Of a DNA stretch of 64,000 nucleotides, positions 53,901-62,601 are shown piece after piece. Where the stretch lies: assembly GCF_011516635.5 (NCBI RefSeq), contig NZ_CP096255.1, positions 2,664,501 to 2,728,500 on the forward strand, given 5' to 3'. How positions within the stretch are numbered: position 1 is the first letter of the stretch; each line of letters opens with the position of its first letter. The stretch is from Bradyrhizobium barranii subsp. apii (GTDB lineage: Bacteria > Pseudomonadota > Alphaproteobacteria > Rhizobiales > Xanthobacteraceae). The notes under the pieces were generated by a model. That model was not told the origin of the DNA and did no database searches. It was given only the letters and a program-made list of their open reading frames with translations. A program made the translations under genes and the position numbers.

Positions 53901-54499
53901 TCACGACGGTCAACGCCGGCAGCCAGCAGAGCGTCTACGCCGACGGCACGGCGACCGGTACCACGATCAATGCCGGCGGAGTCCAGGTCGATTGGGGCGC
54001 CGCCAGCGCCACCATCGTCAACGGCGGCGTGCAATATGTGTATGGCAGCGCGATCGGCACGACGGTCCTGTCCGGCACGCAGTACGTGCAGGCCGGCGGC
54101 AGCGCTGACGACACCACGATCGGCTCGGGCGCGCTTGCCTTTGTCCATGCGGGCGGCACGATCGACGATGTGATCTTCGCCGGTCCCAATGCCTCGCTGG
54201 TCCTGGCCCAGGCGTCGGCCTTCACGGGAACGATCTCCGGCTGGCAGGACCATGACAGTCTCGATCTCGGCGACATCCTGTTCAGCGACGGTCTGACCTC
54301 GATGGCCTATGCGCAGAATGGCGACAACACCGGCGGCACGCTGACGGTCTCCGACGGCACCCACGTCGCGACGCTGCACTTGCTCGGTCAGTACAGCGCG
54401 GCCGATTTCGCGCTGTCCTCGGACGGGCACGGCGGCACCCTGATCACCGATCCGGCGGTCGCGCAGCAGGCCCAGCTCGCGCCGGCGCTGCACGGCTGA
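50973..54499 (+). pseudogene. large beta-helix exoprotein with lamin-tail-like and Calx-beta domains, frameshifted at about 52732
   Basis: Two frames make one protein of about 1175 residues. Frame 1 (50973-52796) has an N-terminal domain (SIAFTGFNGDGNDNLSFVAL, QGTVINFTDSNWNG), a Calx-beta domain at about 215-330 (SVAEGQSGTKTMTFTIARTG, AEPDESFALTL), then 'NxGTITG' beta-helix turns. At 52732/52733 one base seems missing: after GGADA the sense continues one frame over as GVDVDGLVSIDNFGTIAAVG and joins the frame open to 54499. The second half carries AIDA-like repeats (TTINAGGVQ, GGTASDTTIHGGT) and ends in the SGWQDHDSLDLGDILF...DGHGGTLIT tail typical of type I secreted rhizobial proteins. No N-terminal signal. 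Either inactivated or a sequencing error. Confidence 0.82.
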
Positions 54500-54722
54500 G
54501 GTTGCGAGAGGCGGCAGCGGCGATGGCAGGGTTTCCCTGCCATCGTCCAGCGTGAGCCAGTCCGGCAGATTTCCCCTCCGGATACCGCATTTTTGCAAAC
54601 CGCCCCCTGCTAAGGGGCAATGGCGCCTGTGCCCGCTTCCCTATAATCCTGCCTTCAAGTCTTGAATCTAGGGCTTGGGGGCGACGGTTCGTCGCCCCAC
54701 CAAAAAACGTGCGGGAGGAAGC

Positions 54723-55736
54723 ATGCGGAAACTCATTTGGGCTGCGGCATCGGTTGCGGTCTTGACCGGGGCGTTGGCCCTGACCGGGCCGGCATCGGCC
54801 CAATCGCCGATCATCATCAAGTTCAGTCACGTCGTCGCCACCGACACGCCGAAGGGCAAGGCGTCGGAGAAGTTCAAGGAGCTTGCCGAGAAGTACACCG
54901 GCGGCAAGGTCAAGATCGAAGTCTACCCGAACTCGACGCTCTACAAGGACAAGGAAGAGCTCGAGGCGCTCCAGCTCGGCAGTGTGCAGATGCTGGCGCC
55001 GTCCAACTCGAAGTTCGGCCCGCTCGGCATCCGCGAATTCGAGGTGTTCGATCTGCCTTACATCCTTCCGGACCTGAAGACGCTGCGGAAGGTGACGGAA
55101 GGCCCGCTCGGCCTCCGGCTGCTCAAGCTGCTGGACTCCAAGGGCATCACCGGCCTTGCCTATTGGGACAACGGCTTCAAGCAGATGAGCGCGAACAAGA
55201 AGCTGGTCACGCCCGCCGACTACCAGGGCGTCAAGTTCCGCATCCAGTCCTCGCGCGTGCTGCAGGCCCAGTTCAAGTCGCTCGGCTCGCTGCCGCAGGT
55301 GATGGCGTTCTCGGAAGTCTATCAGGCGCTGCAGACCGGCGTGGTCGACGGCCAGGAGAACACCTGGTCGAACATCTATACGCAGAAGATGCACGAGGTG
55401 CAGAAGTACATCACCGAGACCAATCACGGCTACATCGGCTACGTCGTGATCGTGAACAAGAAGTTCTGGGACGATCTGCCGGCCGACATCCGCGACCAGC
55501 TGTCGAAGGCGATGAAGGAGGCGACCGACTTCAACAACGCGCAGTCGCAGAAGGAGAACGACGACGCGCTGGCCGAGATCAAGAAGAGCGGCAAGAGCGA
55601 GATCATCAAGCTCACGCCGCAGCAGGACGAGGCGATGCGCAAGGCGATGGAGCCGGTCTACAAGGACGCCGCAGGCCGCGTCGGCCAGCCGCTGATCGAC
55701 GAGTTCCTCAAGGAATCGAAGAGCACGACGAACTGA
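54723..55736 (+). CDS. TRAP transporter solute-binding protein (DctP family)
   Basis: The product has 337 residues from ATG 54723 (GGGAGGAAGC upstream), with a signal peptide cut after ASAQS. DctP marks: IIIKFSHVVATDTPKGKASE, YPNSTLYKDKEELEALQLGS, YWDNGFKQMSANKKLVTPAD, KFRIQSSRVLQAQFKSLGSL (with the ligand-binding Arg) and GVVDGQENTWSNIYTQKMHE. It binds a C4-dicarboxylate or similar acid in the periplasm. No DctQ or DctM membrane partners are next to it and a terminator follows at once, so it is an orphan or its partners lie elsewhere. Confidence 0.93.
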   Translation: MRKLIWAAASVAVLTGALALTGPASAQSPIIIKFSHVVATDTPKGKASEKFKELAEKYTGGKVKIEVYPNSTLYKDKEELEALQLGSVQMLAPSNSKFGPLGIREFEVFDLPYILPDLKTLRKVTEGPLGLRLLKLLDSKGITGLAYWDNGFKQMSANKKLVTPADYQGVKFRIQSSRVLQAQFKSLGSLPQVMAFSEVYQALQTGVVDGQENTWSNIYTQKMHEVQKYITETNHGYIGYVVIVNKKFWDDLPADIRDQLSKAMKEATDFNNAQSQKENDDALAEIKKSGKSEIIKLTPQQDEAMRKAMEPVYKDAAGRVGQPLIDEFLKESKSTTN

Positions 55737-55755
55737 TCCGGATCGACCATCAATG

Positions 55756-55794
55756 AAGGGGCTTCCGTGCAGCCTGCGCGGAGGCCCTTTTTGT
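55756..55794 (+). terminator. terminator after the TRAP binding-protein gene
   Basis: AAGGGGCTTCCG pairs with CGGAGGCCCTTT (one mismatch, one G-U) around TGCAGCCTGCG, followed by TTG. It is 20 bases after the stop. Confidence 0.8.
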
Positions 55795-55935
55795 TGCAAA
55801 ACATTTCAGTCTGCATCTGAATGGACATTCAGGGGAGTTACATCTTCGTAAGAACGCTCTCTCTGTCCAAGTTGTAAGTTGCGCGTCAGCCGTCCGGCGC
55901 TCATCCTCACCGGCATCCTTCCAGAGGAGGTCCGT

Positions 55936-56544
55936 ATGAGGAAGTTCACCATCGCCGCCATCGCCGTGCTCAGCATCGCCGGCTCGGGCGCGGTCTATGC
56001 CCAATTTCATCGCCCGTGGATGGAGCACTTCCGCCACGTCCGCATGAACCCGGAGGACCGTGCCGCCTTCGTCGACGCGCGGATCGCCGCCGTCCATGCC
56101 GGGCTGAAGCTCAACGCCGACCAGGAGAAGCTCTGGCCGCCGGTCGAAGCTGCCGTGCGCGACTTCGCCAAGCTGCGCATCGACCGCGCCAACGCACGGA
56201 TGAACGCCGGCCCCGGTGACGCCGGCAAGAACGCCGACAAGCCCGAGGATCCGGTCGCCCGCCTGCGCCAGCGCGCCGAGGACATGGGCGCGACCTCCGC
56301 CGCCCTGAAGAAGATCGCCGATGCCGCCGATCCGCTCTACAAGACGCTCGACGAGGGCCAGAAGCGGCGCCTTGCCGTGCTGACCCGCCACCGTGGCCCG
56401 TTTGGCGGCGGTGGGGACGGCCCGTCCCGACACTTCATGGAACGGGGCATGGACCGCATGATGGAGCGCGGCATGGACCGCTTCCACGGCGACCGTTTCG
56501 ACCGTGACGGCGGCCCGGACCGGGATCGCGAGGGCCGGCTCTGA
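55936..56544 (+). CDS. Spy/CpxP-like periplasmic protein (LTxxQ type)
   Basis: The product has 202 residues; ATG 55936 follows GAGGAGG. The signal peptide ends VYAQF. The core is helical with two LTxxQ-like motifs: L-N-A-D-Q-E-K-L-W-P-P-V and L-D-E-G-Q-K-R-R-L-A-V-L. Spy and CpxP use such helices as chaperone cradles and as sensors of envelope or metal stress. The C-terminus is a Met/Arg/Asp/Gly-rich tail with repeated ERGMDRM-type units that could bind metal. There is no adjacent two-component system, so control is unknown. Confidence 0.8.
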   Translation: MRKFTIAAIAVLSIAGSGAVYAQFHRPWMEHFRHVRMNPEDRAAFVDARIAAVHAGLKLNADQEKLWPPVEAAVRDFAKLRIDRANARMNAGPGDAGKNADKPEDPVARLRQRAEDMGATSAALKKIADAADPLYKTLDEGQKRRLAVLTRHRGPFGGGGDGPSRHFMERGMDRMMERGMDRFHGDRFDRDGGPDRDREGRL

Positions 56545-56591
56545 GCCACCCCGTATTTCCCGAGGAATTAACCCCGGGATTGGCCTTGGCG

Positions 56592-56617
56592 AAGCCGCTG
56601 GAATCCAGCGGCTTTTC
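56592..56617 (+). terminator. rho-independent terminator
   Basis: AAGCCGCTGG-AAT-CCAGCGGCTT followed by TTC: a perfect 10-bp stem 48 bases after the Spy-like gene and ahead of the tRNA gene. Confidence 0.9.
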
Positions 56618-56724
56618 GCATTTTCGGGCCTGTGGAAGAACCTTGGAAAACATGCGCCACATCGCTTGCCATACCCGGATCGCTTTGCTAAACGACCGGC
56701 CTCGCAAGGCATTGACCGCCTTTC

Positions 56725-56800
<76 letters not shown>

Positions 56801-56878
56801 CCCTTAAGAGATTGGCCCGCAAGGGCTTTTTTAAATTCCGCGACAGAACAAACCGGGTCTCGTGCGACGCTTTTGATG

Positions 56879-56906
56879 GTCGTACGTCGTACGTCGTACG
56901 TCGCAC
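56879..56906. repeat. four tandem GTCGTAC heptamers
   Basis: GTCGTAC occurs three times exactly and a fourth time as GTCGCAC, with no spacer. Directly after it GTCGCA..TGCGAC forms a short palindrome. It lies between tRNA-Lys and the integrase gene, where arm-type or excisionase sites of integrative elements often lie. Confidence 0.75.
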
Positions 56907-56989
56907 GCCGTGCGACGAGTCGGATAATTGGGGCCGAAGCTCATCCACCGCTGAAACGCGCAGCAAAATGGAGACCTAATGGTCTGCGT

Positions 56990-58516
56990 TCAGCTCCCCA
57001 TGCCTTCCTTCCGCACCTGCAATTCAAGCCTGTCGATACCGGAATCGGCACGAGCCGCATTGCGGGCGCGGTAGTGCTTCACGATAGTCTGCGCGCTTCG
57101 GTATGAATGCCCAGTGATGTCGCAGATCGTCAGCAAGTCGCAGCCAGCTCGATCCAGAAGCATGACGCAGGTATCATGTAGGTCTTGGTCGTGCTTTTGG
57201 TCGAGTTCGCCGGCGCCGTTGACGAACATCAGCGCGGGGCAAGGCCTTAGACGCCATGCCGTCTCATGGCCGTTGCTGTCGCGTGTGGTCTGCGCATCCA
57301 GCCACTCCGATAATGCGCTCTTGCGCTGATCGACCGCTCGAGCACGCTGCGCCCTATTCTCCTCATCGAGAGGAAAGGGGGCGAACAGCTTGTCGACGTT
57401 TTTAATCAGTTCGGCGTTCAGTCGCTCTGCACGTACAATTGCCTGGCGCGCGTTGTCGCGCGCGAGATAGCCGAAGGTAGCGACGGCCCTTGCCGTCGAC
57501 ACCCAATGGCGATAGGTACTCTCGTCGTAAGGCTCACCATTGTCCTCGTTGACCACGAGTTCGGGTGGGACCTTATCCAGTTGAAGCCGAAGCTTGAGTT
57601 CCTTTATTCGTGCACGCGAGGCATTTAGCCGTGCGCTGAGTTGTGGCGCCTCTTTGATATCGACAAGCTCGCCGGTCTTGCTCTGCCGGAACGCGTGCCG
57701 GCCCTCGACGTCGCTCTCATTGCGCATAATTAGACGGTCGGTCTGGCGTTGCCCGGTGAACAAAGCCAGATGGAAGCTGTCTCCGACCGAAGGCCGGTCG
57801 ATGGCATCGGCCGCTGCGACCCACGCGGAAAATTCGGACATCGTCACCTGCACGATGCGTCCGTCTGGATGATCGAACTCCATGCCTTCTCGCGGGTTGG
57901 GTCCGAGGCGCCACAAGACGCTTTCCTGTCCCCAAGTGAATGCCGCTGAGAGTGTGGCTATCATCGAGAGCGCCATATGATGGCCGCGAGCCGATTTCGC
58001 ATAATTATAGGAGGCGCGGAATTCCGGTTTGCCGATTGATGTCGGAGTGGCAGTTGCAATCGCCTCGAGTTCTCGTACGGGCTCGGCCACACCGAGCAGC
58101 TTGGCGGCACGGATCTCGGCACGCATCCTAGCCGCGGATTCACGTGATTGCGGTCGGTACAAGATGGCTGAGATACATTTGCGATAGGAAGATTGCGAGG
58201 CGGACGACAGCGCCTTGAATTCAACCGACTTACTCCAATCGTCCAATAGGTCTTCGATCGTAGAACGCTTCCGGATCGTAATTTTCTTCGGCAGCTTGCC
58301 GGCGCGGCGCGCCGCCTCGATTTCTGACTTTCGTTTGTCTGAAAAGTCTGATGCTTCTTGGAGATTGAACCACGCACCGACCGGACGTCCTTTTTCATCG
58401 TACGGCGGATGGCGCAAGTCAGCATCGACAAAGCCGAGAGCTCTGGCATAAGCGCCGTGCGACGAGCGAGGACGGCCATCACGCCACTTCACATGGGGAA
58501 ACTTGGGATCGGCCAT
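56990..58516 (-). CDS. tyrosine recombinase/integrase, catalytic site partly lost
   Basis: The product has 508 residues, pointing towards tRNA-Lys. The N-terminal half holds a DNA-binding region (STIEDLLDDWSKSVEFKALS). The catalytic domain starts with LALFTGQRQTDRLIM (Arg I). The second box, normally F-H-D-L-R-D-T-A-V-T, reads D-Q-D-L-H447-D-T-C-V-M, so Arg II is His (CAT where CGT would be Arg) and the preceding His is Gln. The final ITGHSYRSAQTIVKHYRARN keeps the third box His and the Tyr. Loss of Arg II usually kills strand exchange, so the element may be stuck. It is the marker of the island that begins here. Confidence 0.85.
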   Translation of the reverse strand: MADPKFPHVKWRDGRPRSSHGAYARALGFVDADLRHPPYDEKGRPVGAWFNLQEASDFSDKRKSEIEAARRAGKLPKKITIRKRSTIEDLLDDWSKSVEFKALSSASQSSYRKCISAILYRPQSRESAARMRAEIRAAKLLGVAEPVRELEAIATATPTSIGKPEFRASYNYAKSARGHHMALSMIATLSAAFTWGQESVLWRLGPNPREGMEFDHPDGRIVQVTMSEFSAWVAAADAIDRPSVGDSFHLALFTGQRQTDRLIMRNESDVEGRHAFRQSKTGELVDIKEAPQLSARLNASRARIKELKLRLQLDKVPPELVVNEDNGEPYDESTYRHWVSTARAVATFGYLARDNARQAIVRAERLNAELIKNVDKLFAPFPLDEENRAQRARAVDQRKSALSEWLDAQTTRDSNGHETAWRLRPCPALMFVNGAGELDQKHDQDLHDTCVMLLDRAGCDLLTICDITGHSYRSAQTIVKHYRARNAARADSGIDRLELQVRKEGMGS

Positions 58517-58575
58517 AAAGAGCCTCAGTGCCAGTAAGAGATGGCACCCATTGGAATCTAGCGCGATCTAGTCTG

Positions 58576-58861
58576 TCAAGAGTCGTGCTGGCCGTAAGCT
58601 CTCCGCAGCCGCTCGCGGTGATCCTGGTCGCTTGCTGCAGGCGGCGGCGCGAATGCGTCATTAGCAATCGTCTTTGGGCGCATAGGATGATGTCGGGTAA
58701 CCCAAGCATCGAAGCCGGTGCGTTCCCATTTCAGCGGTCCTCGCTCGCTGATCGGCGAAGGCAAGCCATCGCGCTCGTGCCTGAGGCGGCGCGTGCGATA
58801 GAATGTATCCAAAGAGACGCCAATCCGCCGCGACCTCGGTCGAAGAATAGGGTGGCTGCAT
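58576..58861 (-). pseudogene. excisionase/AlpA-like DNA-binding protein, frameshifted
   Basis: A start at 58861 (GGGAG upstream) gives MQPPYSSTEVA in one frame; the helix-turn-helix continues in another frame as RIGVSLDTFYRTRRLRHERD, then GLPSPISERGPLKWERTGFD. One extra base in the GCGGCGG stretch (about 58825-58830) would explain it. The restored protein, about 94 residues, looks like the small regulators found just upstream of integrases, which direct excision or control the integrase. It ends 60 bases before the integrase start, same strand. Confidence 0.55.
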
Positions 58862-59882
58862 GCTCCCGGGGCGCAAATGCATATTGCCTCGCTGCTCCTG
58901 GCCTTTTGACGGAAGTCTTGGTGAAGCAAAATGAGCAGAAAAGACTACAGGCGAAAAGCATTCCCCTTCGCGCGGAGGGAATTCGGCTTCTTTGGAGTAC
59001 GAATAGGATGCCCCGGTGCAACATGTCCGACATTCGTCGCCGCTTTCGGGGATTCGCGTAACTGGTGCGGTGAACGAACCCGCGCATCACGAGGGTGTAG
59101 ATTTCACCGGCCGGTCAGCGGACTCGAACCTGCAACTAGACCGTTATGAGCGGCAGATCATTGATCAGCTTCGTTGATCTTGCTGCTTTTTCGTTTGGAT
59201 TTGATCGTGTTCGCCCTGGTTTGTTCCGGCCGTTTCTGGTGCGAAACTGGTGCGGTTGCTTGGTTTGTGGTTCATGATGATGAACCACCGCGTTCGGCCG
59301 TGCTGACCACCTAAACTTGGCGAACTGTTGCAGGAGGTTGGATTCTGGAATCCTAAAGAGCGCTTGGCTTCAACGCAGTGATCTGCCCCTGGCCGCCAAC
59401 AGAATAATACCATAACCGCATGAATTTACAGTGACTTTTATCGCCGATTGTTGCCGATACCGACAGAAATACCGACAAGCCGAGAAGCAGTATTCGCGAC
59501 AAAAAAATAAAACAGCGGACCCCTCGGTCGCAGGCCAGGCCTTTGCCGCTCCGCCCTCTTCAAAGTTCCGAGCGGAATCAAACCCGGCTGAAAATCGAAA
59601 TCCCAGGGGCGGGTGGCGACAATTTCGGGGAGACCACTGCGTTGCGCTAGGCGTCAGTCCGACGCAAAAAGGCGCCTATCGCCGCTGGACGTCCAACGTC
59701 CGATCGCGCGCATCAACATCGGGGCGCGATGAGGTGGTGCGGCACCAATTTGGGAAGGGCGATAAGGATAAGATCCACGGCGTCTATAATCGTGAGGCCT
59801 ATCGGCCCACGTTCAATGCAACATCGGTCTAATTAGCTTAGCGCGACCGCGTGCATATCGTTTCGCTACGCAGACCGGCGGC
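58862..59882. other. 1-kb gap without a confident gene
   Basis: Several short open frames exist on both strands (for example 59431-59832 plus, 59165-59413 minus) but they lack ribosome sites, domains and coding bias. The region holds a tRNA-like remnant (59107-59157) and small direct repeats (ATACCGACA around 59456-59480). It looks like decayed element DNA at the edge of the integrase unit. Confidence 0.5.
59107..59157 (-). other. tRNA-like 3' half, possible old attachment site
   Basis: On the minus strand: CTGCCG-CTCATAA-CGG (a seven-base anticodon-type loop with CAT) followed by GTTGCAGGTTCGAGTCCGC and TGACCGGCC. The T-loop GTTCGAGTC is intact but the T-stem and acceptor are imperfect, and no 5' half is present. 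It could be the displaced 3' end of a Met- or Ile-type tRNA left by an integrating element. Confidence 0.4.
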
Positions 59883-60092
59883 TTAGTTTACTCTCGCTTC
59901 GACCCTCGGCAGCGAAGCATGATATTCGTCCACACTGTCGAGGTCGATCATGGTCTTGCCTCCCATCTTGTAGGCCCTGATCCTGTCCTGGCTGATCAGC
60001 TCATAAGCCTTAGTCCTTCCGAATTTGCCGTAGCGGCAGCCGTCCTTGAACTCGACCAACCGGCGCCGGTTGCTTTTTTCATTGTCAACCAT
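59883..60092 (-). CDS. small helix-turn-helix protein (excisionase/HTH_17 type)
   Basis: The product has 69 residues from ATG 60092 (an in-frame TTG at 60131 is less likely). The order CRYGKFGRTKAYELISQDRI, then RAYKMGGKTMIDLDSVDEYH, is the winged MerR-like pattern of excisionases: the helix-turn-helix is followed by a 'K-x-G-x-x-x-x-I-x-x-x-S/L' wing. It may regulate a mobile element or act as its directionality factor. It is on the same strand as the two nuclease-like genes, with GC below the chromosomal flank. Confidence 0.7.
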   Translation of the reverse strand: MVDNEKSNRRRLVEFKDGCRYGKFGRTKAYELISQDRIRAYKMGGKTMIDLDSVDEYHASLPRVEARVN

Positions 60093-60299
60093 GGTTCTCG
60101 CATGTGCCTCGATGATCTCCACGACAATCAATTAGAGCAGCTCTGAACGAGAAAGGATGGCCACGGCGCGATCTGCGTACCCTGGCGTGCAAATCGGATG
60201 AACTGGAAGCGCGGTTGGTAGGATAGTGCTCACCATTCCCAGAGCTCAATTGGCCTCATTGGGCGGCGCCGCCGGAAAGTGCAAGAGTTGGTGCTGCGA

Positions 60300-61685
60300 C
60301 TATTCTCGATTTGAATTCGCTGCTGCGTCGCTCCGGGGATGCCAATGTACCCCGCTTTCACTTCCGTTCTCGGGCGAGACCAACATGTGGCCGGGCAGTG
60401 GCCAACGTGTTCGATGATGACCGATCTTGTACGGCACCATCGTCTCGGTGATCGCCCATGTCTCGTTCTCTCGCGTGGTTGCTTCGGGAACAAAATAGTT
60501 TGCGTAAACCCATCTGAGGCGTGAGGTCGTCGGCGCAAATGTTCTGGCTTGCATCGTGTTGAAGAAGTGACGGGCGAAATCAACTTCCGCCCCCGCCGAG
60601 CTCTCGATGCCAACGTGAATCACTCCCGGCCGGTCGCTCGGAAGCTGCCCCTCAGCTTTGGCGATGGTGCTGCGAAAGTGACGCGCTTTTTGACGTACGG
60701 CGGCATCTGATTTACTGACCCAGCTGACCACGCTGGCCTGGTAGACAGCGTCCGCATATGTGGGCCTCAAAGGGGCCGGACGCCACTTGGCTGCCATGCT
60801 GTGATCGGCCGTATGAACGTAGTGTCCGGCCAGAAGTTCGATCATTCGACTTCCATCAAAATAAATGTAGTCTTTTGCGAGAATTCGCCGAAGCAACGTC
60901 CAATCTATGGGACGCACTCGTCCGGTCGCCACCTCGTCCTTCCAAGGCGACAGCGATCGCCGCTCGATAGCCTGTCTCACATGTCGCACGAGATAGTCGT
61001 CCGCGATTTCGCGAAGCTCGACTTGGTACTTCACCTCGACAATGACGGATTCGCCAAGCTCCAGGCATAGTTCATGGATAGGTTGTGCGAGCCGCGTGCC
61101 CCGCGCCTTTTCGTGCGTGGCGTAAGTTGAAGGCACCAAGCGCTTGCACTCTGCCGCCCAGCTGCTTCCTGTCCGGAAGACGTGCATGTCCGGGGTTCGT
61201 CCGCGCCCGGGTGTTTCCGGAACGAACTCGACCCGTCTCCAACCTCTGCGTCGGTAGGCAAGTGCGACGAGCATCTCGAAAATGCTGCTGTCCGGCTGGC
61301 GTCTCTCCTGCAACATCATGCGAGCCGCTCGCTCTTCGACTCCCTTCACGCTGAGAAGAAGTTTCAGCTCTTTGCCGATACGCGTAAGGAAAGGCACAAC
61401 TCGCATTGTGCCCTCTGGCGTCCACAGAGCCCGGTCGGTGGCAAAGGTCTCAGCCTGCAGTATGTACCAAGCGGCCGTATCCGCCGGGTCAAACAACGGT
61501 CCCATTATGCCGGCCCGCATGCGGTCTTGGGCAGTAAGAAGATTGGTCTTCGCGACGTCTAGCCTCTGCTCCATCTCCTTGCGAGGAACGAATGACTTTA
61601 GCCAGGCAACTGCCAGCATCAATTCGTCGTCGCGCCAATCCTGGTTAGTGCGCGGCGCGGTCCAATCTGGATTGTTCGCTTTCAT
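60300..61685 (-). CDS. PD-(D/E)XK nuclease-like protein of unknown system
   Basis: The product has 461 residues from ATG 61685. A restriction-nuclease-like core is visible: E137 in DSSIFEMLVALAYRRRGWRR, P165-D166 in GRTPDMHVF, and E179-C-K181 in SSWAAECKRL, with the right spacing for E...PD...ExK. The N-terminal 120 residues are helical; the C-terminal 280 have no family I recognise (DYLVRHVRQAIERRSLSPWK, HVGIESSAGAEVDFARHFFN). Such proteins occur in accessory regions and may cut DNA or RNA, for example in defence. No methyltransferase or helicase partner is next to it, so it is not a standard restriction system. Confidence 0.6.
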   Translation of the reverse strand: MKANNPDWTAPRTNQDWRDDELMLAVAWLKSFVPRKEMEQRLDVAKTNLLTAQDRMRAGIMGPLFDPADTAAWYILQAETFATDRALWTPEGTMRVVPFLTRIGKELKLLLSVKGVEERAARMMLQERRQPDSSIFEMLVALAYRRRGWRRVEFVPETPGRGRTPDMHVFRTGSSWAAECKRLVPSTYATHEKARGTRLAQPIHELCLELGESVIVEVKYQVELREIADDYLVRHVRQAIERRSLSPWKDEVATGRVRPIDWTLLRRILAKDYIYFDGSRMIELLAGHYVHTADHSMAAKWRPAPLRPTYADAVYQASVVSWVSKSDAAVRQKARHFRSTIAKAEGQLPSDRPGVIHVGIESSAGAEVDFARHFFNTMQARTFAPTTSRLRWVYANYFVPEATTRENETWAITETMVPYKIGHHRTRWPLPGHMLVSPENGSESGVHWHPRSDAAANSNRE

Positions 61686-61847
61686 GCTGCGGAATTCATC
61701 ATTGCCACTACACTACGGTCGGCCATTTGCCCGGCAACTGTGACCGCGCAAATCGCGTGGCTTTTCATGGTCGGAATACGTGGAACTCCTAGAGCGATAC
61801 TTATTGCACGTTTAACTTACAATGGTCTGGTCAATGGAGGAGAGCAA

Positions 61848-62132
61848 ATGGATTTCGGTGGGGGCGCACGGAGAGATACTGCCGTCCATGAGTCCGGCCA
61901 TGCTGTTGCCCGCGTTCTGTCGATAGGTCGCGTAGGCATCACCAATGAAAACGCCATTCGCTGGATAGAAATGAACGAGGACACTCCACACTGCTCCGTG
62001 TTCGAGCTGCCGCTTGGTATGCCCGAGCTTATGGAATTCGGGGAGCGCGAAGGCATCAGGGAAGGCATGCCATGGACGGCGGAGCAATGGCGCAAGCTAT
62101 TTTGGTTTATGGGCATCGATCCACTGGAATAG
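61848..62132 (+). CDS. mini zinc-protease-like protein (HExxH, M41-like)
   Basis: The product has 94 residues; ATG 61848 follows GGAGGAGAGC. H14-E15-S-G-H18 within RDTAVHESGHAVARVL is the zinc site of FtsH-type (M41) peptidases, here without AAA+ ATPase domain and without a visible third ligand of usual spacing. Short M41-like proteins in rhizobial accessory regions are about 150-200 residues; this one and the next frame together would reach that size, so the gene may have been split. Confidence 0.6.
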   Translation: MDFGGGARRDTAVHESGHAVARVLSIGRVGITNENAIRWIEMNEDTPHCSVFELPLGMPELMEFGEREGIREGMPWTAEQWRKLFWFMGIDPLE

Positions 62133-62138
62133 GCGAGC

Positions 62139-62456
62139 GTGCGAGTTTTTGAGCTTACTGCCGGAGCAGCGGCACAAGCAAAATTTATGGACACTACCTT
62201 TGGCTCGGTTTGGCATGATTACGGGTGCAGCGATGATCGTCAGAACGTCATTGAGACTTGTCAAAGGATCGGCTTGAACGGATCAGAGGCAACAAGGCTC
62301 TTCGCAGGGCGGGCCGAAGAAGCATGCATCGCAATGGATAAGACCGACGTGTGGCGGGCGGTGCTAGCTTTGGCTGAACGATACCAACCACCGGCCGAAT
62401 GCCGGGCAACAGGGTTGTTTCGATCGTTCAAAATGCATTGCGGGCCTTTTGAGTAA
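62139..62456 (+). CDS. helical protein, probable second half of the M41-like unit
   Basis: The product has 105 residues from GTG 62139, 6 bases after the previous stop. It is all-helical: GAAAQAKFMDTTFGSVWHDY, then CSDDRQNVIETCQRIGLNGS and MDKTDVWRAVLALAERYQPP. The pattern (a W-x-x-Y, a DRQ segment and a closing VWxAVxALAE helix) resembles the C-terminal half of short Zn-protease-like proteins from Bradyrhizobium, as I remember them. It is either a separate partner or the detached C-terminus. Confidence 0.55.
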   Translation: MRVFELTAGAAAQAKFMDTTFGSVWHDYGCSDDRQNVIETCQRIGLNGSEATRLFAGRAEEACIAMDKTDVWRAVLALAERYQPPAECRATGLFRSFKMHCGPFE

Positions 62457-62601
62457 GAGGCATCCCCCAGCCAATCCCACTAGCAACTGCTGTCTGCTCT
62501 TGGCGGCCTTGAACTGAAGCCGGCTCGAAGGCGAAGCGGACAGAGGTTTCGCGCAAATGTGATAGCCGCGATTTGACCCTTAGTTGGCGAGGCAATTCCG
62601 C

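Noticed and set aside
52541..54598. A 685-codon minus-strand frame opposite the beta-helix exoprotein
   Set aside because: Repetitive D/R/V composition caused by the repeats on the coding strand; no start signal or domain.
58528..59061. A 177-codon plus-strand frame
   Set aside because: The opposite strand carries the recognisable helix-turn-helix (SLDTFYRTRR) of an excisionase-like gene; the plus frame is Arg/Ser-rich noise.
59431..59832. A 133-codon plus-strand frame in the island gap
   Set aside because: No domain, no ribosome site, and sequence of low complexity at its start; insufficient support.
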